Shown one piece after another: positions 1-10,953 of a stretch of DNA of 64,000 nucleotides (position 1 is the stretch's first letter; the number at the start of each line of letters is the position of its first letter). Origin of the DNA: Thiomicrorhabdus indica (GTDB lineage: Bacteria > Pseudomonadota > Gammaproteobacteria > Thiomicrospirales > Thiomicrospiraceae); the NCBI RefSeq assembly GCF_004293625.1, contig NZ_CP033040.1, positions 2,108,001 through 2,172,000 of the forward strand, written 5' to 3'. A program made the translations under genes and the position numbers. Under the pieces are notes generated by a model that ran no database searches, was not told the DNA's origin, and saw only the letters and a program-made list of their open reading frames with translations.

Positions 1-481
1 GATCGGCACTCTTAAGCAGAAAATTCTCTAACGGCGGAATATAAACAGCGGAGTTCTCCGAAAACTGCCAACGTACACGCGCCTCATTTTTCAAAGCGGC
101 AATTGTTTTCAGGTAATGCGCGCGAAAGCGTTGCTTGGATAATGACTGTCCAGCTTGAATTGACAACAGATCGGCTTTAAGCATTTTTGCCAATTTGTAG
201 GAAGGAGCGGTTTCTGAAAGTTCAGAAAACTGTTCAATCGATTGCTCAATCTGTAAATTCTTCAGAGCATAAAAACCTGCAAGCAATTGGCGCTCTGTTT
301 CTTGAACACTCGAATGCAAATGGTTTGGCTCACTTGACTCAGACTGAGCCCAAGCAACAGGCATAAAAAAGCTCAAAAACAAGACCGAAATATAGCCTAA
401 AAATTTCTTACCGGCCGGTACTTGCGCCCACTTCTTGGATAGAGATTCCTGTTTGAAGCCTTGAAATGCTAACGTAAACAA
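1..481 (-). CDS. N-terminal part of a probable L,D-transpeptidase (YkuD/ErfK type), cut by the window edge
   Basis: The minus strand is open from about 481 to the left edge, so only the first ~160 residues are visible. A lysine-rich start followed by a hydrophobic stretch ending in PVAWAQ looks like a cleavable signal peptide. After it comes a helical region (FYALKNLQIEQSIEQFSEL, then LAKMLKADLLSIQAGQ) and a PPLENFLLK segment. From memory this order of helical lead-in then proline-rich linker precedes the YkuD catalytic domain in a family of periplasmic L,D-transpeptidases that sit beside a small TPR protein. That domain would lie outside the window, so the assignment rests on pattern and neighbour. 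No ATG suits the signal peptide; a TTG near 481 is the best start. A copy of the ACCGGCCGGT palindrome lies inside the signal-peptide region. It follows the TPR gene closely on the same strand. Confidence 0.4.
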   Translation of the reverse strand, partial: MFTLAFQGFKQESLSKKWAQVPAGKKFLGYISVLFLSFFMPVAWAQSESSEPNHLHSSVQETERQLLAGFYALKNLQIEQSIEQFSELSETAPSYKLAKMLKADLLSIQAGQSLSKQRFRAHYLKTIAALKNEARVRWQFSENSAVYIPPLENFLLKSAD

Positions 482-489
482 AATAAAAC

Positions 490-1056
490 CTATTTTCCTT
501 CAACATTTATTTCAGGTGCAACTTGCTTATTGCTTGAAGACCTTTGATCAGCCTGTGAAGCTCTAGGAGGGGTTCTCAAAAACTCCCCTCTGGGAGTTTG
601 GACCACTGACTTTTCAAACACCTCCTTGTAAGCTTGTTGCGCTTCGTAGGCATAAAGTTGATTTAAATTTTCCAATGTCGTCGCTACCCATTCCTCTTCA
701 TTCAAGCTCTTTAACAACCACTCGCGTGCTTCATCATATTGTTTTAAACGAACCAGTAATACGGCCAAATTGTTCATAGCTGCTTTTCTCAGAATTGGTT
801 CATGCTCAGAGGATTGCTGAAGCGATTGTTTCAACTTTTCAATCGCCTGTTTGGCCAACTTAAGATTTGAGGGGTTCTTTTCGAAAGCTTGAATTAAGTC
901 ATGTGCTTGGAAAAATGCTTCATTTTGTATCGGTTGCGAGGCTTCTGTTTGAGCACTGTTTACGCCATTCAACGGAGCCGAAACAACTTTACCTGCAGTA
1001 GAAACCTGCCAAACAGACAAACATCCAAGCATCATAAAGAATTGTGCAAACTTCAT
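490..1056 (-). CDS. Exported TPR-repeat protein
   Basis: A 188-residue protein with a short signal peptide (MKFAQFFMMLGCLSVWQ, cleavage after about residue 21) and a TPR-like core at about 85-150 containing MNNLAVLLVRLKQYDEAREW and LENLNQLYAYEAQQAY. The C-terminal 40 residues look disordered. TPR cores bind other proteins, so a periplasmic adaptor for the cell-wall enzyme encoded next to it is a reasonable inference; no catalytic motif is visible. The start codon lies 2 bases after the uvrB stop, so the gene is probably co-transcribed with uvrB and may depend on it for translation. Small TPR proteins of this type next to L,D-transpeptidases are a pattern I remember but cannot check here. Confidence 0.6.
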   Translation of the reverse strand: MKFAQFFMMLGCLSVWQVSTAGKVVSAPLNGVNSAQTEASQPIQNEAFFQAHDLIQAFEKNPSNLKLAKQAIEKLKQSLQQSSEHEPILRKAAMNNLAVLLVRLKQYDEAREWLLKSLNEEEWVATTLENLNQLYAYEAQQAYKEVFEKSVVQTPRGEFLRTPPRASQADQRSSSNKQVAPEINVEGK

Positions 1057-1058
1057 AC

Positions 1059-3092
1059 TTAACCTCCAATCCCTACGACTTGGCTTTTGTAGTGTTTTAC
1101 CTCGTCACGAAGTTGTGCTGCGGTTTCGAAATCAAGATTTTTTGCAGCTTCATACATCTGTTTTTCCAGTTTTTTGATTTTGCGCGCCAATTCTGCAGGC
1201 GATAACTTTTCAGATTTTTGATATTGCGCTGTCTTTTCAGCTGCTTTACCGGCCGGTTGCTTTTTGGACGATTTCGCCACATAAGGTGAGTCTTCCAAAA
1301 TGTCATTGACTTTTTTGTTCAGGGCTTGAGGAACAATGCCGCGTTCTTCGTTATACGCTATCTGCTTTTCACGACGACGCTCAGTCTCTCCAATTGCTTT
1401 CTCCATTGACTTGGTGATTTTATCCGCATACAGGATTGCTCTTCCTTCTGGGTTTCGCGCAGCTCGTCCAATGGTCTGGATTAACGAACGCTCCGAGCGC
1501 AAGAAACCTTCTTTATCCGCATCTAAAATCGCTACCAAAGAAACTTCAGGGATATCCAAGCCTTCTCGAAGCAGATTAATTCCGACCAACACATCAAACT
1601 CTCCCAGACGTAAATCACGAATGATTTCGATACGTTCCACTGTATCAATATCGGAATGCATGTAACGGACACGGACATTGTGATCTTCCAAATATTCCGT
1701 TAGGTTTTCAGCCATTCTTTTCGTTAAGGTGGTCACTAAAATTCGCTGTCCAACCTCGGCACGAATCCGAATTTCACCTAATAAATCATCAACCTGTGTT
1801 GACGCCGGGCGCACTTCAATTTCAGGATCTAGCAGCCCTGTTGGTCTCACTACCTGCTCAACAATTTTTGAACTATGATCTGCTTCATATTGTGCAGGTG
1901 TTGCCGAAACAAAAATTGTTTGTGGCATACGCGCTTCAAACTCTTCAAATTTCATTGGACGGTTATCCAAAGCCGATGGTAGACGAAAACCATAGTTCAC
2001 TAAGTTTTCTTTACGAGACCTATCTCCTTTGTACATACCGCCAATTTGAGGAATTGTCACATGACTCTCGTCAATCACCAACAAAGCATCTTTTGGGAAA
2101 TAATCCACAAGAGTCGGAGGAGCTTCCCCCGCTTCACGTCCCGACAAATAGCGAGAATAGTTTTCAATCCCCTGACAATAACCAAGCTCCATCATCATTT
2201 CTAAATCAAGCTTGGTGCGTTCATTTAGCCGCTGCTCTTCCACCAACTTATTCATCGAACGCAACTCTGCTAAACGGTCACGCAACTCATCTTTGACCTT
2301 TTCAATCATCTCTAAAATTCGCTCATGAGGTGTCACATAGTGACTTTTAGGATAAATGACAATCCGAGTCGGTTTACTCATTACAGAACCGGTTAAAGGG
2401 TCAAACCAAGCAATGGTTTCCACCTCATCATCAAAAAGCTCAATACGCACCGCATATTCTTCCGCCTCGGCGGGGAAAATATCAATCACATCACCACGAA
2501 CACGAAAGGTACCACGCCAAAGCTCAACATCATTACGAGTGTATTGCATAGATGTTAGGCGCTTTAAAATATCCCTCTGTGAAATTTGATCTCCTAAGCG
2601 TAGCTGCAAAATCATTTTCAAGTACATTTCAGGATCACCTAAACCGTAAATCGCTGAAACCGTGGCAACCAAGACAACATCTTTACGCTCTAACAACGCC
2701 TTAGTCGCTGACAACCGTAATTGTTCAATCTGTTCATTGACTGAAGAATCTTTCGAAATGTAGGTATCTGAGGCAGGGACATAAGCCTCAGGTTGATAGT
2801 AGTCATAGTAAGAAACAAAATATTCAACGGCATTCTTTGGAAAGAAACCTTTCAGTTCTCCATACAATTGAGCCGCCAACGTTTTGTTGTGCGCCAAAAC
2901 AATCGTAGGTCGCTGAACTTCAGCAATGACGTTGGCAACCGTAAACGTTTTCCCCGAACCAGTTACTCCAAGCAGAGTTTGGAAAGCTTCACCATCTTCC
3001 AAGCCTTCCACAAGCTGCTTAATAGCCTTCGGCTGGTCGCCATTGGGTGAGTAGTTTGAGACCAGTTCAAATATTTTCGCTTTCTCAGCCAC
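1059..3092 (-). CDS. uvrB: UvrABC system protein B
   Basis: The damage-verification helicase of nucleotide excision repair: it is loaded by UvrA, opens the helix at the lesion and recruits UvrC. The 677 residues match the usual length. Walker A is GVTGSGKTF at 42-50, the strand-separating beta-hairpin begins with [12 protein letters not shown] at about 95, the Walker B DESH motif is at about 340, and helicase motif VI (QTIGRAARN) lies near 540. The final 40 residues are the UVR domain that contacts UvrC. A copy of ACCGGCCGGT (1248-1257) encodes PAG in the linker before that domain. The gene heads an operon with the TPR and transpeptidase-like genes. I saw no convincing LexA box upstream. Confidence 0.98.
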   Translation of the reverse strand: MAEKAKIFELVSNYSPNGDQPKAIKQLVEGLEDGEAFQTLLGVTGSGKTFTVANVIAEVQRPTIVLAHNKTLAAQLYGELKGFFPKNAVEYFVSYYDYYQPEAYVPASDTYISKDSSVNEQIEQLRLSATKALLERKDVVLVATVSAIYGLGDPEMYLKMILQLRLGDQISQRDILKRLTSMQYTRNDVELWRGTFRVRGDVIDIFPAEAEEYAVRIELFDDEVETIAWFDPLTGSVMSKPTRIVIYPKSHYVTPHERILEMIEKVKDELRDRLAELRSMNKLVEEQRLNERTKLDLEMMMELGYCQGIENYSRYLSGREAGEAPPTLVDYFPKDALLVIDESHVTIPQIGGMYKGDRSRKENLVNYGFRLPSALDNRPMKFEEFEARMPQTIFVSATPAQYEADHSSKIVEQVVRPTGLLDPEIEVRPASTQVDDLLGEIRIRAEVGQRILVTTLTKRMAENLTEYLEDHNVRVRYMHSDIDTVERIEIIRDLRLGEFDVLVGINLLREGLDIPEVSLVAILDADKEGFLRSERSLIQTIGRAARNPEGRAILYADKITKSMEKAIGETERRREKQIAYNEERGIVPQALNKKVNDILEDSPYVAKSSKKQPAGKAAEKTAQYQKSEKLSPAELARKIKKLEKQMYEAAKNLDFETAAQLRDEVKHYKSQVVGIGG

Positions 3093-3288
3093 AATCGTTC
3101 CCTTAAAACATAAAATCCAGTAAAATGCGAATTAATTATTTTTAAAACTTTTTTGATGCCAAGCGGCATTTAGTCTTGAATTCATTAATCCAAATTTTGT
3201 TTTCTTGTTGTATCGCTTGGCGATTTGAGCGCCTATGTTAATGCGCCCCATTATACAGCTCAAAAATTTCGTGGAGAATGACATTCAA

Positions 3289-4473
3289 ATGGCCAGCCTA
3301 TCCGAGCGTGTTCAACGAGTAAAACCATCCTTAACCCTAGTCATCACTGCCAAAGCCGGAGAGCTAAAACGCCAAGGTAAAGACATTATTAGCCTTGGTG
3401 CTGGTGAGCCTGACTTTGATACGCCAGATCACATTAAAGCAGCAGGTATCGCAGCGATTACTAACGGCCAAACGCGCTACACCGCTGTAGATGGTACTTT
3501 TGAGTTGAAACAAGCCATTATCGATAAATTCAAACGTGATAATAGTTTGAACTATGACCATTCCCAAATTTTAGTGTCTTCTGGTGGAAAACAGAGCTTT
3601 TACAATCTTTGCCAAGCAGTGTTAGATAAAGGCGATGAAGTCATTATCCCTGCCCCTTACTGGGTTTCTTATCCTGATATGGTTTTATTAGGTGACGGAA
3701 CGCCTGTCATTGTTGAGGCAAGCATTGAACAAGGATTTAAAATCACGCCAGAACAACTCGAAGCCGCCATTACACCTAAAACAAAAATGTTGGTGTTAAA
3801 CAGCCCTTCAAATCCAACTGGTGCAGTCTACACCGCAGATGAGCTAAAAGCTTTAGCAGAAATTTTAGCAAAACATCCGAATATTTTAATTGCCAGCGAT
3901 GATATGTATGAACACATTCAACTTGGCAATGTACCTTTCACAAATATCCTCGAAGTCGCGCCTGAACTGTATGAACGCACAATTGTAATGAACGGAGTTT
4001 CTAAAGCTTACTCTATGACAGGGTGGCGTATTGGCTATGCGGCTGCACCAGCAGAGATTATTGCTGCAATGCGAAAAGTGCAGTCACAAAGCACATCAAA
4101 CCCTTGCTCGATTTCACAGGCAGCAGCCACTGAAGCCTTGAATGGTTCTCAAGAATGCATTCAAACCATGCTTGTCGAATTTAAGAAACGCCATGAATAC
4201 GTAGTTGAAACGGCTAATCATATCCCTGGCTTTAAATGCATTCGTGCAGATGGCGCTTTCTACGCTTTCTTTAATATTGAAGAAGCGATGAAAATCAAAG
4301 GATTTGCGACCGATGCAGAATTTGCCACAGCTTTATTGGAAGAAAAGTTGGTAGCGGCTGTTCCAGGTTCAGGTTTCGGTGCAGAAGGTCATATGCGAAT
4401 TTCCTTTGCGACCAGTATGGAAGTATTACAAGAGTCATTTAAACGTATCCGAGCGTTTATGGACAATGAATAA
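3289..4473 (+). CDS. Pyridoxal-phosphate aspartate aminotransferase (class I, subgroup I-gamma)
   Basis: Transfers the amino group between aspartate and 2-oxoglutarate, linking oxaloacetate to amino-acid synthesis in the cytoplasm. The substrate-binding N-terminus GAGEPDFDTP, the NSPSNPTG loop and the PLP-lysine motif GVSKAYSMTGWRIGY (Lys near residue 237) are all present. An in-frame ATG at 3235 would add 18 residues that the family lacks. The ATG at 3289 gives the expected N-terminus MASLSERVQRVKPS and has GGAG 12 bases upstream, so I chose it (394 residues). It is transcribed away from uvrB, with both promoters presumably in the ~200-base gap. Close relatives can act on several amino acids, so substrate range is not proven. 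Confidence 0.93.
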   Translation: MASLSERVQRVKPSLTLVITAKAGELKRQGKDIISLGAGEPDFDTPDHIKAAGIAAITNGQTRYTAVDGTFELKQAIIDKFKRDNSLNYDHSQILVSSGGKQSFYNLCQAVLDKGDEVIIPAPYWVSYPDMVLLGDGTPVIVEASIEQGFKITPEQLEAAITPKTKMLVLNSPSNPTGAVYTADELKALAEILAKHPNILIASDDMYEHIQLGNVPFTNILEVAPELYERTIVMNGVSKAYSMTGWRIGYAAAPAEIIAAMRKVQSQSTSNPCSISQAAATEALNGSQECIQTMLVEFKKRHEYVVETANHIPGFKCIRADGAFYAFFNIEEAMKIKGFATDAEFATALLEEKLVAAVPGSGFGAEGHMRISFATSMEVLQESFKRIRAFMDNE

Positions 4474-4501
4474 CACCTCTGAACTTGTCAAGTAATGGTA
4501 T

Positions 4502-4527
4502 TGGAATTAGTTTTTCAGCTAATTCCA
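4502..4527. terminator. Hairpin between two convergent genes
   Basis: Perfect 9-bp arms (TGGAATTAG and CTAATTCCA) around an 8-base loop, placed between the aminotransferase and ligE, which converge here. The stem is AT-rich and no long T run follows directly, so it is at best a weak bidirectional terminator. Confidence 0.35.
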
Positions 4528-4567
4528 TCAACCTCATTCCCTGAAACAATAGTTTCTATTTTTCTCA

Positions 4568-5470
4568 CTAAAATTCCTTCCTCACCCATTTAAACCTCGC
4601 GAATCGTGGCAAGCCCTTTGCCGTTAAACCGTTATACTCAAATGTCACAATCTGACCAATTTTAGGTGGCGTTAACCTTTGTGCATTACTCAACCCTGAG
4701 CCTAATTTAATTTCAACCGGCCGGTTAATCTTGGCTAATTTTGGGAACAATCTTTGCACTTGATCTGGCAGTAACTCACAGTGTAGCGATCCCACCATTC
4801 CGCTAAATTTTCCCTTACCTTCTGTATAACCAACCACCTTACATTCTGCATCATTTACGGGTTTTAATTTGAGCGCAGTATTTAACCGGCCGGTCAGATA
4901 CTCAGAATTCTCCTTTCGAACCACAATTCCTTCGCCACCTTTTGCAGTTATCACTTGAAAATACGCTTGTAAATGTTCATTTGACTGAACTGGAATCTGC
5001 TCAATTACCCGAACAAACTCAGCAGGCGACCTTTCAAGCCATCGCCTCAAAATATTTAATCTTTTAAACAAAGTCCCCTTTTGATTTGGCACTTCAAAAA
5101 TCTGGTAAGAAATCGTTCGCCAGCGTTTATCGGGTTTGTCTCTCAGAACAATGGAGGCAATATTTTCGAAGTCTTGCCGCTTGGTCCAAAGCTCCCCATC
5201 CACTGCAAACGGGGGTAATTTTTCTGTAAACCATTCCGGAGCCGCTATTGGATTACCTCGTTTTGATAATAGCTGCTTACCATCCCAAATCGCACGTACA
5301 CCATCCAATTTTTCGCTTATTAGCCAGCCAGCATAGTCTTGATTTTCAGACTGTTCAAAATTAGATAAATCAAAAACCTGCACAGCCAATACCGGCCGGT
5401 AACAAATCATCAAAGCTAAAAACACAAAACCCAGCAAAACTGCTGGGTTTATACAAAAACTGCGCCGCAT
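4568..5470 (-). CDS. ligE: Periplasmic ATP-dependent DNA ligase (LigE type)
   Basis: A minimal ATP-dependent DNA ligase of about 300 residues. Motif I is EKLDGVRA with the adenylated Lys near 54. It is followed by KRGN, the DGELW motif, EGIVVR (motif IV) and LKLKP (motif V), then a short OB-fold. A hydrophobic N-terminus (VLLGFVFLALM) marks export, as known for LigE ligases, which are associated with natural transformation. The ATG at 5470 has AGGCG five bases upstream and starts the signal peptide directly; an in-frame ATG at 5512 would add 14 residues and has no good ribosome site. comEA sits immediately upstream on the same strand, which fits joint work on incoming DNA. Three copies of ACCGGCCGGT lie in this one gene (4716, 4885, 5391), the highest density in the window. 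Confidence 0.88.
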   Translation of the reverse strand: MRRSFCINPAVLLGFVFLALMICYRPVLAVQVFDLSNFEQSENQDYAGWLISEKLDGVRAIWDGKQLLSKRGNPIAAPEWFTEKLPPFAVDGELWTKRQDFENIASIVLRDKPDKRWRTISYQIFEVPNQKGTLFKRLNILRRWLERSPAEFVRVIEQIPVQSNEHLQAYFQVITAKGGEGIVVRKENSEYLTGRLNTALKLKPVNDAECKVVGYTEGKGKFSGMVGSLHCELLPDQVQRLFPKLAKINRPVEIKLGSGLSNAQRLTPPKIGQIVTFEYNGLTAKGLPRFARFKWVRKEF

Positions 5471-5516
5471 CTCTACGCCTATTAATTTTGCTTTAAGATA
5501 ATCTTGCATCACTGAT

Positions 5517-5795
5517 TTACATACTTTCCGAAAATTTTAGATTGTCACGATTCTTTTCAATCGTTTTTACCCCTACCCCTTTCACATTCATTAAATCTTC
5601 AGGTTTTACACAACTATTTTCTTGGCAATATTCCACAATTCGCTGTGCCTTAACCATACCAATTCCGCTTAAATTATCAGAGATTTCCTCCGCACTGGCT
5701 TTATTCACATTGACTTGTGCAGCCGTCGCAAGTGAAGAAAAACCAAGCATTGAACTTAAAATAACTGAAACCAATAAATTTTTAACCATTTTCAT
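5517..5795 (-). CDS. comEA: ComEA-like helix-hairpin-helix DNA-binding protein, exported
   Basis: A 92-residue protein with a signal peptide (MKMVKNLLVSVILSSMLG..ATAA) followed by the classic ComEA tandem helix-hairpin-helix: VNVNKASAEEISDNLSGIG, then a second hairpin MNVKGVGVKTIEKNRD. ComEA binds double-stranded DNA in the periplasm and pulls it in during transformation. Its two Cys residues (EYCQENSC) could form a disulfide. I chose the ATG at 5795, with GGA eight bases upstream; an upstream start at 5834 would put 13 extra residues before the signal peptide. It probably forms an operon with ligE, whose frame opens just after its stop codon. Confidence 0.88.
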   Translation of the reverse strand: MKMVKNLLVSVILSSMLGFSSLATAAQVNVNKASAEEISDNLSGIGMVKAQRIVEYCQENSCVKPEDLMNVKGVGVKTIEKNRDNLKFSESM

Positions 5796-5931
5796 ATAAC
5801 TATTCCATTTATTAAGTAAACACAAAGTACACATTTAAATGCACTCTGTAAATTTAAGAAAAATAACGTATAAAAACAATTAAAAGGGCTTATTAGTTAT
5901 TTCAGAACAATAATTCAAATACTTTAGGCAA

Positions 5932-5968
5932 TAAAAAACCCCACTTCTAAAAACTAGAAGTGCGGTTT
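5932..5968 (-). terminator. Intrinsic terminator of clpB
   Basis: Arms at 5936-5949 and 5955-5968 pair over 14 positions with one mismatch around a 5-base loop. Read on the minus strand the stem is followed by a T run, 20 bases after the clpB stop. Confidence 0.85.
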
Positions 5969-5987
5969 AATGTTTAAAGCAAGCTTT

Positions 5988-8564
5988 TTAAGCGTTAAAA
6001 ACCAACTGATTATCCTGGTAATCAACCTTAACAGCCGAACCTGGTGCAAACTCCCCTTTCAAAATCCGTTGCGCCAATGGGTTTTCCAAACGCTGTTGAA
6101 TGACACGCTTCAATGGACGCGCACCATACACCGGGTCAAAACCAGCTTCACCCAACACATCCAATGCAGCATCGGAAATCTCAAAGCTAATCTCCGATTG
6201 TGCCAAGCGTTTTTCAAGGTATTGCAATTGAATTGCAGTGATCGAGCGAATTTGATCACGACCTAATGGATGGAATACCACCGTATCGTCAATTCGGTTA
6301 ATAAACTCTGGACGGAAATAACCGCCAACAATCTCCATCACATCTTTTTTCATCTCGTCATAGCTGGCCGTACCTGCTTTTTCCTGAATCACTTGCGACC
6401 CAAGATTCGAGGTCATCACAATGACAGTGTTTTTAAAGTCCACCGTGCGACCTTGACCATCGGTCAAACGACCATCATCCAACACTTGCAACAAGATATT
6501 AAATACATCAGGATGCGCTTTTTCGACCTCATCGAGCAAAATCACCGAATACGGTTTACGTCGTACCGCTTCGGTCAGATAACCACCCTGTTCATAACCC
6601 ACATAACCCGGAGGCGCACCGACCAAACGCGATACCGAATGTTTTTCCATAAACTCGGACATATCAATACGCACAATGGCATCGGTAGTATCGAACAAGA
6701 AATCCGCAAGCGCTTTGGTTAATTCCGTTTTCCCAACGCCTGTTGGCCCCAAAAATAAAAACGAACCATTCGGACGATTTGGATCAGATAATCCTGCACG
6801 CGAACGACGAATCGCATTTGAAACGGCAGTAACCGCTTCACTCTGGCCGACAACCTGTTTTTCAAGAACGGATTCCATTTTCAGTAATTTATCACGCTCG
6901 CCTTCCAACATTTTTGCCATTGGAATGCCTGTCCAACGTGCGACGACTTCAGCAATTTCTGCATCAGTAACTTTGTTTTTTAAAAGATGGTTACCACTCT
7001 CCTCTTGCTCAGCAGCTGCTTCCGCCTGTTCAACCTCTTGAATTTTTCGTTCAAGCTCAGGAATCTTGCCGTACTGGATTTCAGACATTTTCGCCAAATT
7101 GCCTTCGCGCTGTGCTTTTTCAAGTTCGGTTCGAGCCGCATCTAATTGCTCTTTATATTGTTGCGCGCCCTGCAAAGCTGCCTTATCACGCTTCCAAATT
7201 TCTTCTAAATCACCATACTCTTTTTCAAGCTTTTTAATTTCATCATTCAAGTCCGACAAACGTTGTTTTGACGCTTTATCTTTCTCTTTTTTCAAAGCCA
7301 CTTGTTCAATTTTCAATTGAATCAGACGACGATCAAGCTTATCCATGACTTCCGGTTTCGAGTCAATTTCCATGCGAATTCGAGAGGCTGCTTCATCAAT
7401 CAAATCAATCGCTTTATCCGGCAATTGACGGTCAGTAATGTAACGTTGCGACAATTTCGCGGCAGCAATAATCGCAGGGTCGGTAATATCGACTCCGTGA
7501 TGCACTTCGTAACGCTCTTTAAGACCACGCAAAATAGCAATAGTATCTTCCTCTGTCGGCTCATCCACTAATACCTTTTGAAATCGTCGTTCCAGTGCGG
7601 CATCTTTTTCGATGTTTTCACGATATTCATTAAGAGTAGTCGCTCCGATACAATGCAATTCACCTCGTGCCAGTGCTGGTTTTAACATATTACCCGCATC
7701 CATCGAACCTTCAGTTTTACCGGCCCCGACCATCGTATGAATTTCGTCGATAAACAAAATCACTTGACCCGCTTGTTTTTCCAAGTCTTTTAAAAGTGCT
7801 TTTAAACGCTCTTCAAACTCACCACGGTATTTTGCACCAGCCAACAGCCCTGCCAAATCCAAGCTTAGTAATTTTTTATTTTTTAGCCCTTCTGGCACTT
7901 CGCCATTAACAATGCGTTGCGCCAAACCTTCGACAATAGCTGTTTTACCGACCCCCGGCTCACCGATTAATACCGGATTATTTTTCGTGCGACGTTGTAA
8001 AACTTGTACGGCACGACGAATTTCGTCATCACGGCCAATTACGGGATCGAGCTTACCGGAACGTGCTCGCTCAGTTAAATCCAGCGTATATTTCTCCAAC
8101 GCTTGTCGGTTTTGTTCTGCATTTTGATCCTGCACGCGCTCACCCCCTCGTACCTGTTGTATCGCTTGCTCTAATTTGGTTTTATCAGCTCCCGCTTTGG
8201 TTAAACAGTCTTTTCCTGCATCAGAACTATCTAGTAAAGCAGTAAAAAACAATTCACTGGCAATATAAGCATCTTGGTTTTTCAGCGAAATTTTCTCCAT
8301 CGCTTGCAAAATCCCAGAGGCATTGCGCGACAACTGCACATTACCTTGCATATTGCTGACTTGCGGCATGGCTTTGATTTTTTCCGTCACACATTGATTC
8401 AATTGTGCAATGTTCACTTGCGCTAACTGTAATAACGATTGCTGCTCTGGAATAATGCTCGAAAGAATATGAATCGGTTCAATATAGGCATGAGAACTAC
8501 CAGCAGCCAAAGACTGTGCCGCACCTAAAACCGACTGAAATTGCGAAGTAAATTTATCAATCAT
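5988..8564 (-). CDS. clpB: ATP-dependent disaggregase ClpB
   Basis: The AAA+ hexamer that pulls proteins out of aggregates with DnaK. The order is complete: N-terminal substrate domain (about 1-145), first ATPase module with [13 protein letters not shown] near 200, the long coiled-coil M domain (about 405-525, rich in E, K and Q), and the second ATPase module with [13 protein letters not shown] near 605. At 858 residues it has the normal length. The ATG at 8564 has GGAG eight bases upstream; two codons further up is a TTG in the same frame that I consider unused. It stands alone between two terminators with a heat-shock-type promoter in front. Confidence 0.97.
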   Translation of the reverse strand: MIDKFTSQFQSVLGAAQSLAAGSSHAYIEPIHILSSIIPEQQSLLQLAQVNIAQLNQCVTEKIKAMPQVSNMQGNVQLSRNASGILQAMEKISLKNQDAYIASELFFTALLDSSDAGKDCLTKAGADKTKLEQAIQQVRGGERVQDQNAEQNRQALEKYTLDLTERARSGKLDPVIGRDDEIRRAVQVLQRRTKNNPVLIGEPGVGKTAIVEGLAQRIVNGEVPEGLKNKKLLSLDLAGLLAGAKYRGEFEERLKALLKDLEKQAGQVILFIDEIHTMVGAGKTEGSMDAGNMLKPALARGELHCIGATTLNEYRENIEKDAALERRFQKVLVDEPTEEDTIAILRGLKERYEVHHGVDITDPAIIAAAKLSQRYITDRQLPDKAIDLIDEAASRIRMEIDSKPEVMDKLDRRLIQLKIEQVALKKEKDKASKQRLSDLNDEIKKLEKEYGDLEEIWKRDKAALQGAQQYKEQLDAARTELEKAQREGNLAKMSEIQYGKIPELERKIQEVEQAEAAAEQEESGNHLLKNKVTDAEIAEVVARWTGIPMAKMLEGERDKLLKMESVLEKQVVGQSEAVTAVSNAIRRSRAGLSDPNRPNGSFLFLGPTGVGKTELTKALADFLFDTTDAIVRIDMSEFMEKHSVSRLVGAPPGYVGYEQGGYLTEAVRRKPYSVILLDEVEKAHPDVFNILLQVLDDGRLTDGQGRTVDFKNTVIVMTSNLGSQVIQEKAGTASYDEMKKDVMEIVGGYFRPEFINRIDDTVVFHPLGRDQIRSITAIQLQYLEKRLAQSEISFEISDAALDVLGEAGFDPVYGARPLKRVIQQRLENPLAQRILKGEFAPGSAVKVDYQDNQLVFNA

Positions 8565-8596
8565 ATGCAAGACTCCAAAAAATTTTATCTACTTAA

Positions 8597-8627
8597 TAAA
8601 TAAGGAGTCTTTTTTAAATTTCAAGGG
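8597..8627 (-). promoter_or_regulatory. Sigma-32 heat-shock promoter of clpB
   Basis: On the minus strand CCCTTGAAA (8627-8619) is followed after 13 bases by CCTTATTTA (8605-8597). This is close to the known RpoH consensus CTTGAAA - 13 to 17 bases - CCCCATNT. The site lies about 35 bases upstream of the clpB start codon. Confidence 0.65.
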
Positions 8628-8694
8628 ATTAGAAAAAAAAGTTAACAAAAAACCTAATTGAATTTTAAATAACGACATAGAGTGCTTGAATAAT

Positions 8695-8729
8695 AAAAAA
8701 GGCTCGAAAATGATTTTTTCGAGCCTTTA
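8695..8729 (-). terminator. Intrinsic terminator of htpG
   Basis: An AAGGCTCGAAAA stem pairs with TTTTCGAGCCTT and is followed on the minus strand by TTTTTTATT. The symmetry may let it act on both strands. A second small perfect hairpin (GAGCTGAT / ATCAGCTC, 8736-8753) lies between it and the htpG stop. Confidence 0.8.
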
Positions 8730-8780
8730 ACAATCGAGCTGATAAATCAGCTCTAGAAGTGAAATGTTTCTTAAAGCTGA

Positions 8781-10670
8781 TTAAGCAACATTTGCTAGCA
8801 AGCTATTCATTCGTTTAATGAAAGCTGCCGGCTCTTCTAACTGATGACCTTCTGCAAGCTGTGCCTGCTCTAATAGGAACAGCGACCACTCCTTAACTGT
8901 ATCATCGTTATCCATGGCTTCAAGCTTTTTGACTAAAGCATGGTCAGGGTTTAATTCCAAAACCGGCTTTTGCTTTGGAACCTCTTGACCCATTTGCTCC
9001 ATCATGCGAATCATATGGGCAGACATTTCACCTTCTGCATTCACCACACAGGCAGGAGAATCAGTTAAACGGTGTGTAACTTTGACATCTTGAACAAGCT
9101 CTTCACCTAACGCCTTTTTTACTTTTTCTGTTAAAGCTTCACGTTGCTTTTTGTCTTCTTCAGAAAGCTCTTTTTCCGCTTCTTCATCAAACTCTTTCAA
9201 ATCTGCTGAAGTAATCGATTTTAGCTGCTTACCCTCAAACTCGTTCAAATGAGATACCAACCATTCATCGATGCGGTCAGATAATAATAGAACTTCAATG
9301 CCTTTTTTACGGAACATTTCTAGATGCGGTGAACCTTTTGCAGCGGCATGCGTATCCGCAACAATGTAGTATATGGCTTCTTGATCTTCACTCATACGAT
9401 CAACATAGTCTTGTAGAGCAATACGTTGCTCGACTTTGTCGTCATGTGTCGTAGAGAAACGCAACAATTTAGCGATTTTGTCTTTATTAGCAAAGTCTTC
9501 GACCAAACCTTCTTTTAGGACCTGACCAAACTCATCCCAAAAGTTGTGATACTCATCTGAATCATCTGCTTTTGCCATTTTTCCAAGATGATCCAATACA
9601 CGCTTAACCGAAGCGGCACGGATTTTATCCACCACTTTATTACTCTGCAGGATTTCACGCGATACGTTTAGTGGTAAATCCGCTGAATCAATAACACCAC
9701 GAACAAAACGTAGATAAGTTGGCATTAGATGTTCAGCATCATCCATGATAAATACACGCTTCACATAAAGCTTTAAACCATAGCGACGATCGCGGTCATA
9801 TAAATCAAACGGGGCTTTCTTAGGAAGATACAACAATGACGTGTATTCCAATGTACCTTCCACTTTATTATGTATGTGGGCGGCTGGCTCTTGGAAATCA
9901 TGTGAAATAGTTTGGTAGAAGTTTTTGTAATCTTCGTCAGATAATTCTGATTTAGGTTGAGTCCAGATTGCAGTGGCCTTATTGACTTGCTCCAATTCAT
10001 CCAGCTCTTTATCTTCTTTGGCTTCCTCATCCCATTCAGTTTTTTTCATCTGGATAGGGAAGTTGATGTGATCCGAGTATGTCGTAATAATATTTTTCAG
10101 ACGGAAACGGTCTAGGAACTCATCCATGTCTTCTTTCAGGTGAAGCGTGATACTCGTTCCCTTATCGTCTTTAGAAACCTCTTCAAGGGTATATTCTCCT
10201 TCACCCTTCGATGTCCAGCGAGTCCCTTCAGAAGTTCCTGCTTTACGAGTTTCCAAAGTAACTTCGTCAGCGACAATGAAAGAAGAATAGAATCCAACCC
10301 CAAATTGACCAATTAAGTTTGAGTCTTTCGCTTGGTCGCCAGTCATACTCTCTAAGAATTTCTTTGTCCCTGAATTGGCGATGGTTCCGATATTAGCAAT
10401 CACTTCATCGCGTGTCATCCCGATTCCATTATCAGAGATAGTAACGGTACGAGCTTCTTTATCAAAACCAATAGTAATGGCTAATTTTTCATCGCCTTCA
10501 TTCAAGCTGTCGTCCGATACCGCTGCAAAACGTAATTTATCTAACGCATCCGATGCATTGGAAATCAATTCGCGCAAAAAAATCTCTTTATTTGAGTAAA
10601 GCGCGTGAATCATTAATTTTAGAAGCTGATTGACTTCAGTTTGAAACTCATGGGTTTCGGTAGCACTCAT
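8781..10670 (-). CDS. htpG: Chaperone HtpG (bacterial Hsp90)
   Basis: A dimeric ATP-dependent chaperone of the cytoplasm. The N-terminal GHKL ATP site is clear: [14 protein letters not shown] (N box), DNGIGMT and GQFGVGFYS. Middle and C-terminal dimerisation domains follow to 629 residues, the usual length without the charged linker of eukaryotic Hsp90. GGAG lies eight bases before the ATG. A weaker heat-shock-like box (TTTGAAT, then CCTTACTTT) can be seen upstream, and pairing with clpB suggests shared heat-shock control. Confidence 0.97.
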   Translation of the reverse strand: MSATETHEFQTEVNQLLKLMIHALYSNKEIFLRELISNASDALDKLRFAAVSDDSLNEGDEKLAITIGFDKEARTVTISDNGIGMTRDEVIANIGTIANSGTKKFLESMTGDQAKDSNLIGQFGVGFYSSFIVADEVTLETRKAGTSEGTRWTSKGEGEYTLEEVSKDDKGTSITLHLKEDMDEFLDRFRLKNIITTYSDHINFPIQMKKTEWDEEAKEDKELDELEQVNKATAIWTQPKSELSDEDYKNFYQTISHDFQEPAAHIHNKVEGTLEYTSLLYLPKKAPFDLYDRDRRYGLKLYVKRVFIMDDAEHLMPTYLRFVRGVIDSADLPLNVSREILQSNKVVDKIRAASVKRVLDHLGKMAKADDSDEYHNFWDEFGQVLKEGLVEDFANKDKIAKLLRFSTTHDDKVEQRIALQDYVDRMSEDQEAIYYIVADTHAAAKGSPHLEMFRKKGIEVLLLSDRIDEWLVSHLNEFEGKQLKSITSADLKEFDEEAEKELSEEDKKQREALTEKVKKALGEELVQDVKVTHRLTDSPACVVNAEGEMSAHMIRMMEQMGQEVPKQKPVLELNPDHALVKKLEAMDNDDTVKEWSLFLLEQAQLAEGHQLEEPAAFIKRMNSLLANVA

Positions 10671-10904
10671 TCTTTTTTCTCCAGTATTTTTCTGTGATGA
10701 AAAGTAAGGTTCTGTTTAATTCAAATAGACTTTGTAGTTACTCAACAAAGACTTGGCAAAACTGCCAATTAATGTGCTTGTTTGATAAGGTCAAAGCATT
10801 ATTTTTCAAGACCGGCCGGTAAAATTTGTCCAAAATTAAGAAGATTCGTTAGAGATTCACCATCACTAAACGGAATCTAGGATGCGAATCACAGGCTAAA
10901 AAAC

Positions 10905-10932
10905 AAAAAAGCGAGCATTAAGCTCGCTTTTA
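10905..10932 (-). terminator. Intrinsic terminator of the che operon
   Basis: GCGAGC (10911-10916) and GCTCGC (10922-10927) form the GC core of a stem flanked by A and T runs, downstream of the last chemotaxis gene. Read on the minus strand it ends in a T run. Confidence 0.8.
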
Positions 10933-10953
10933 AAAGGTCATTTACCAAAAGAT

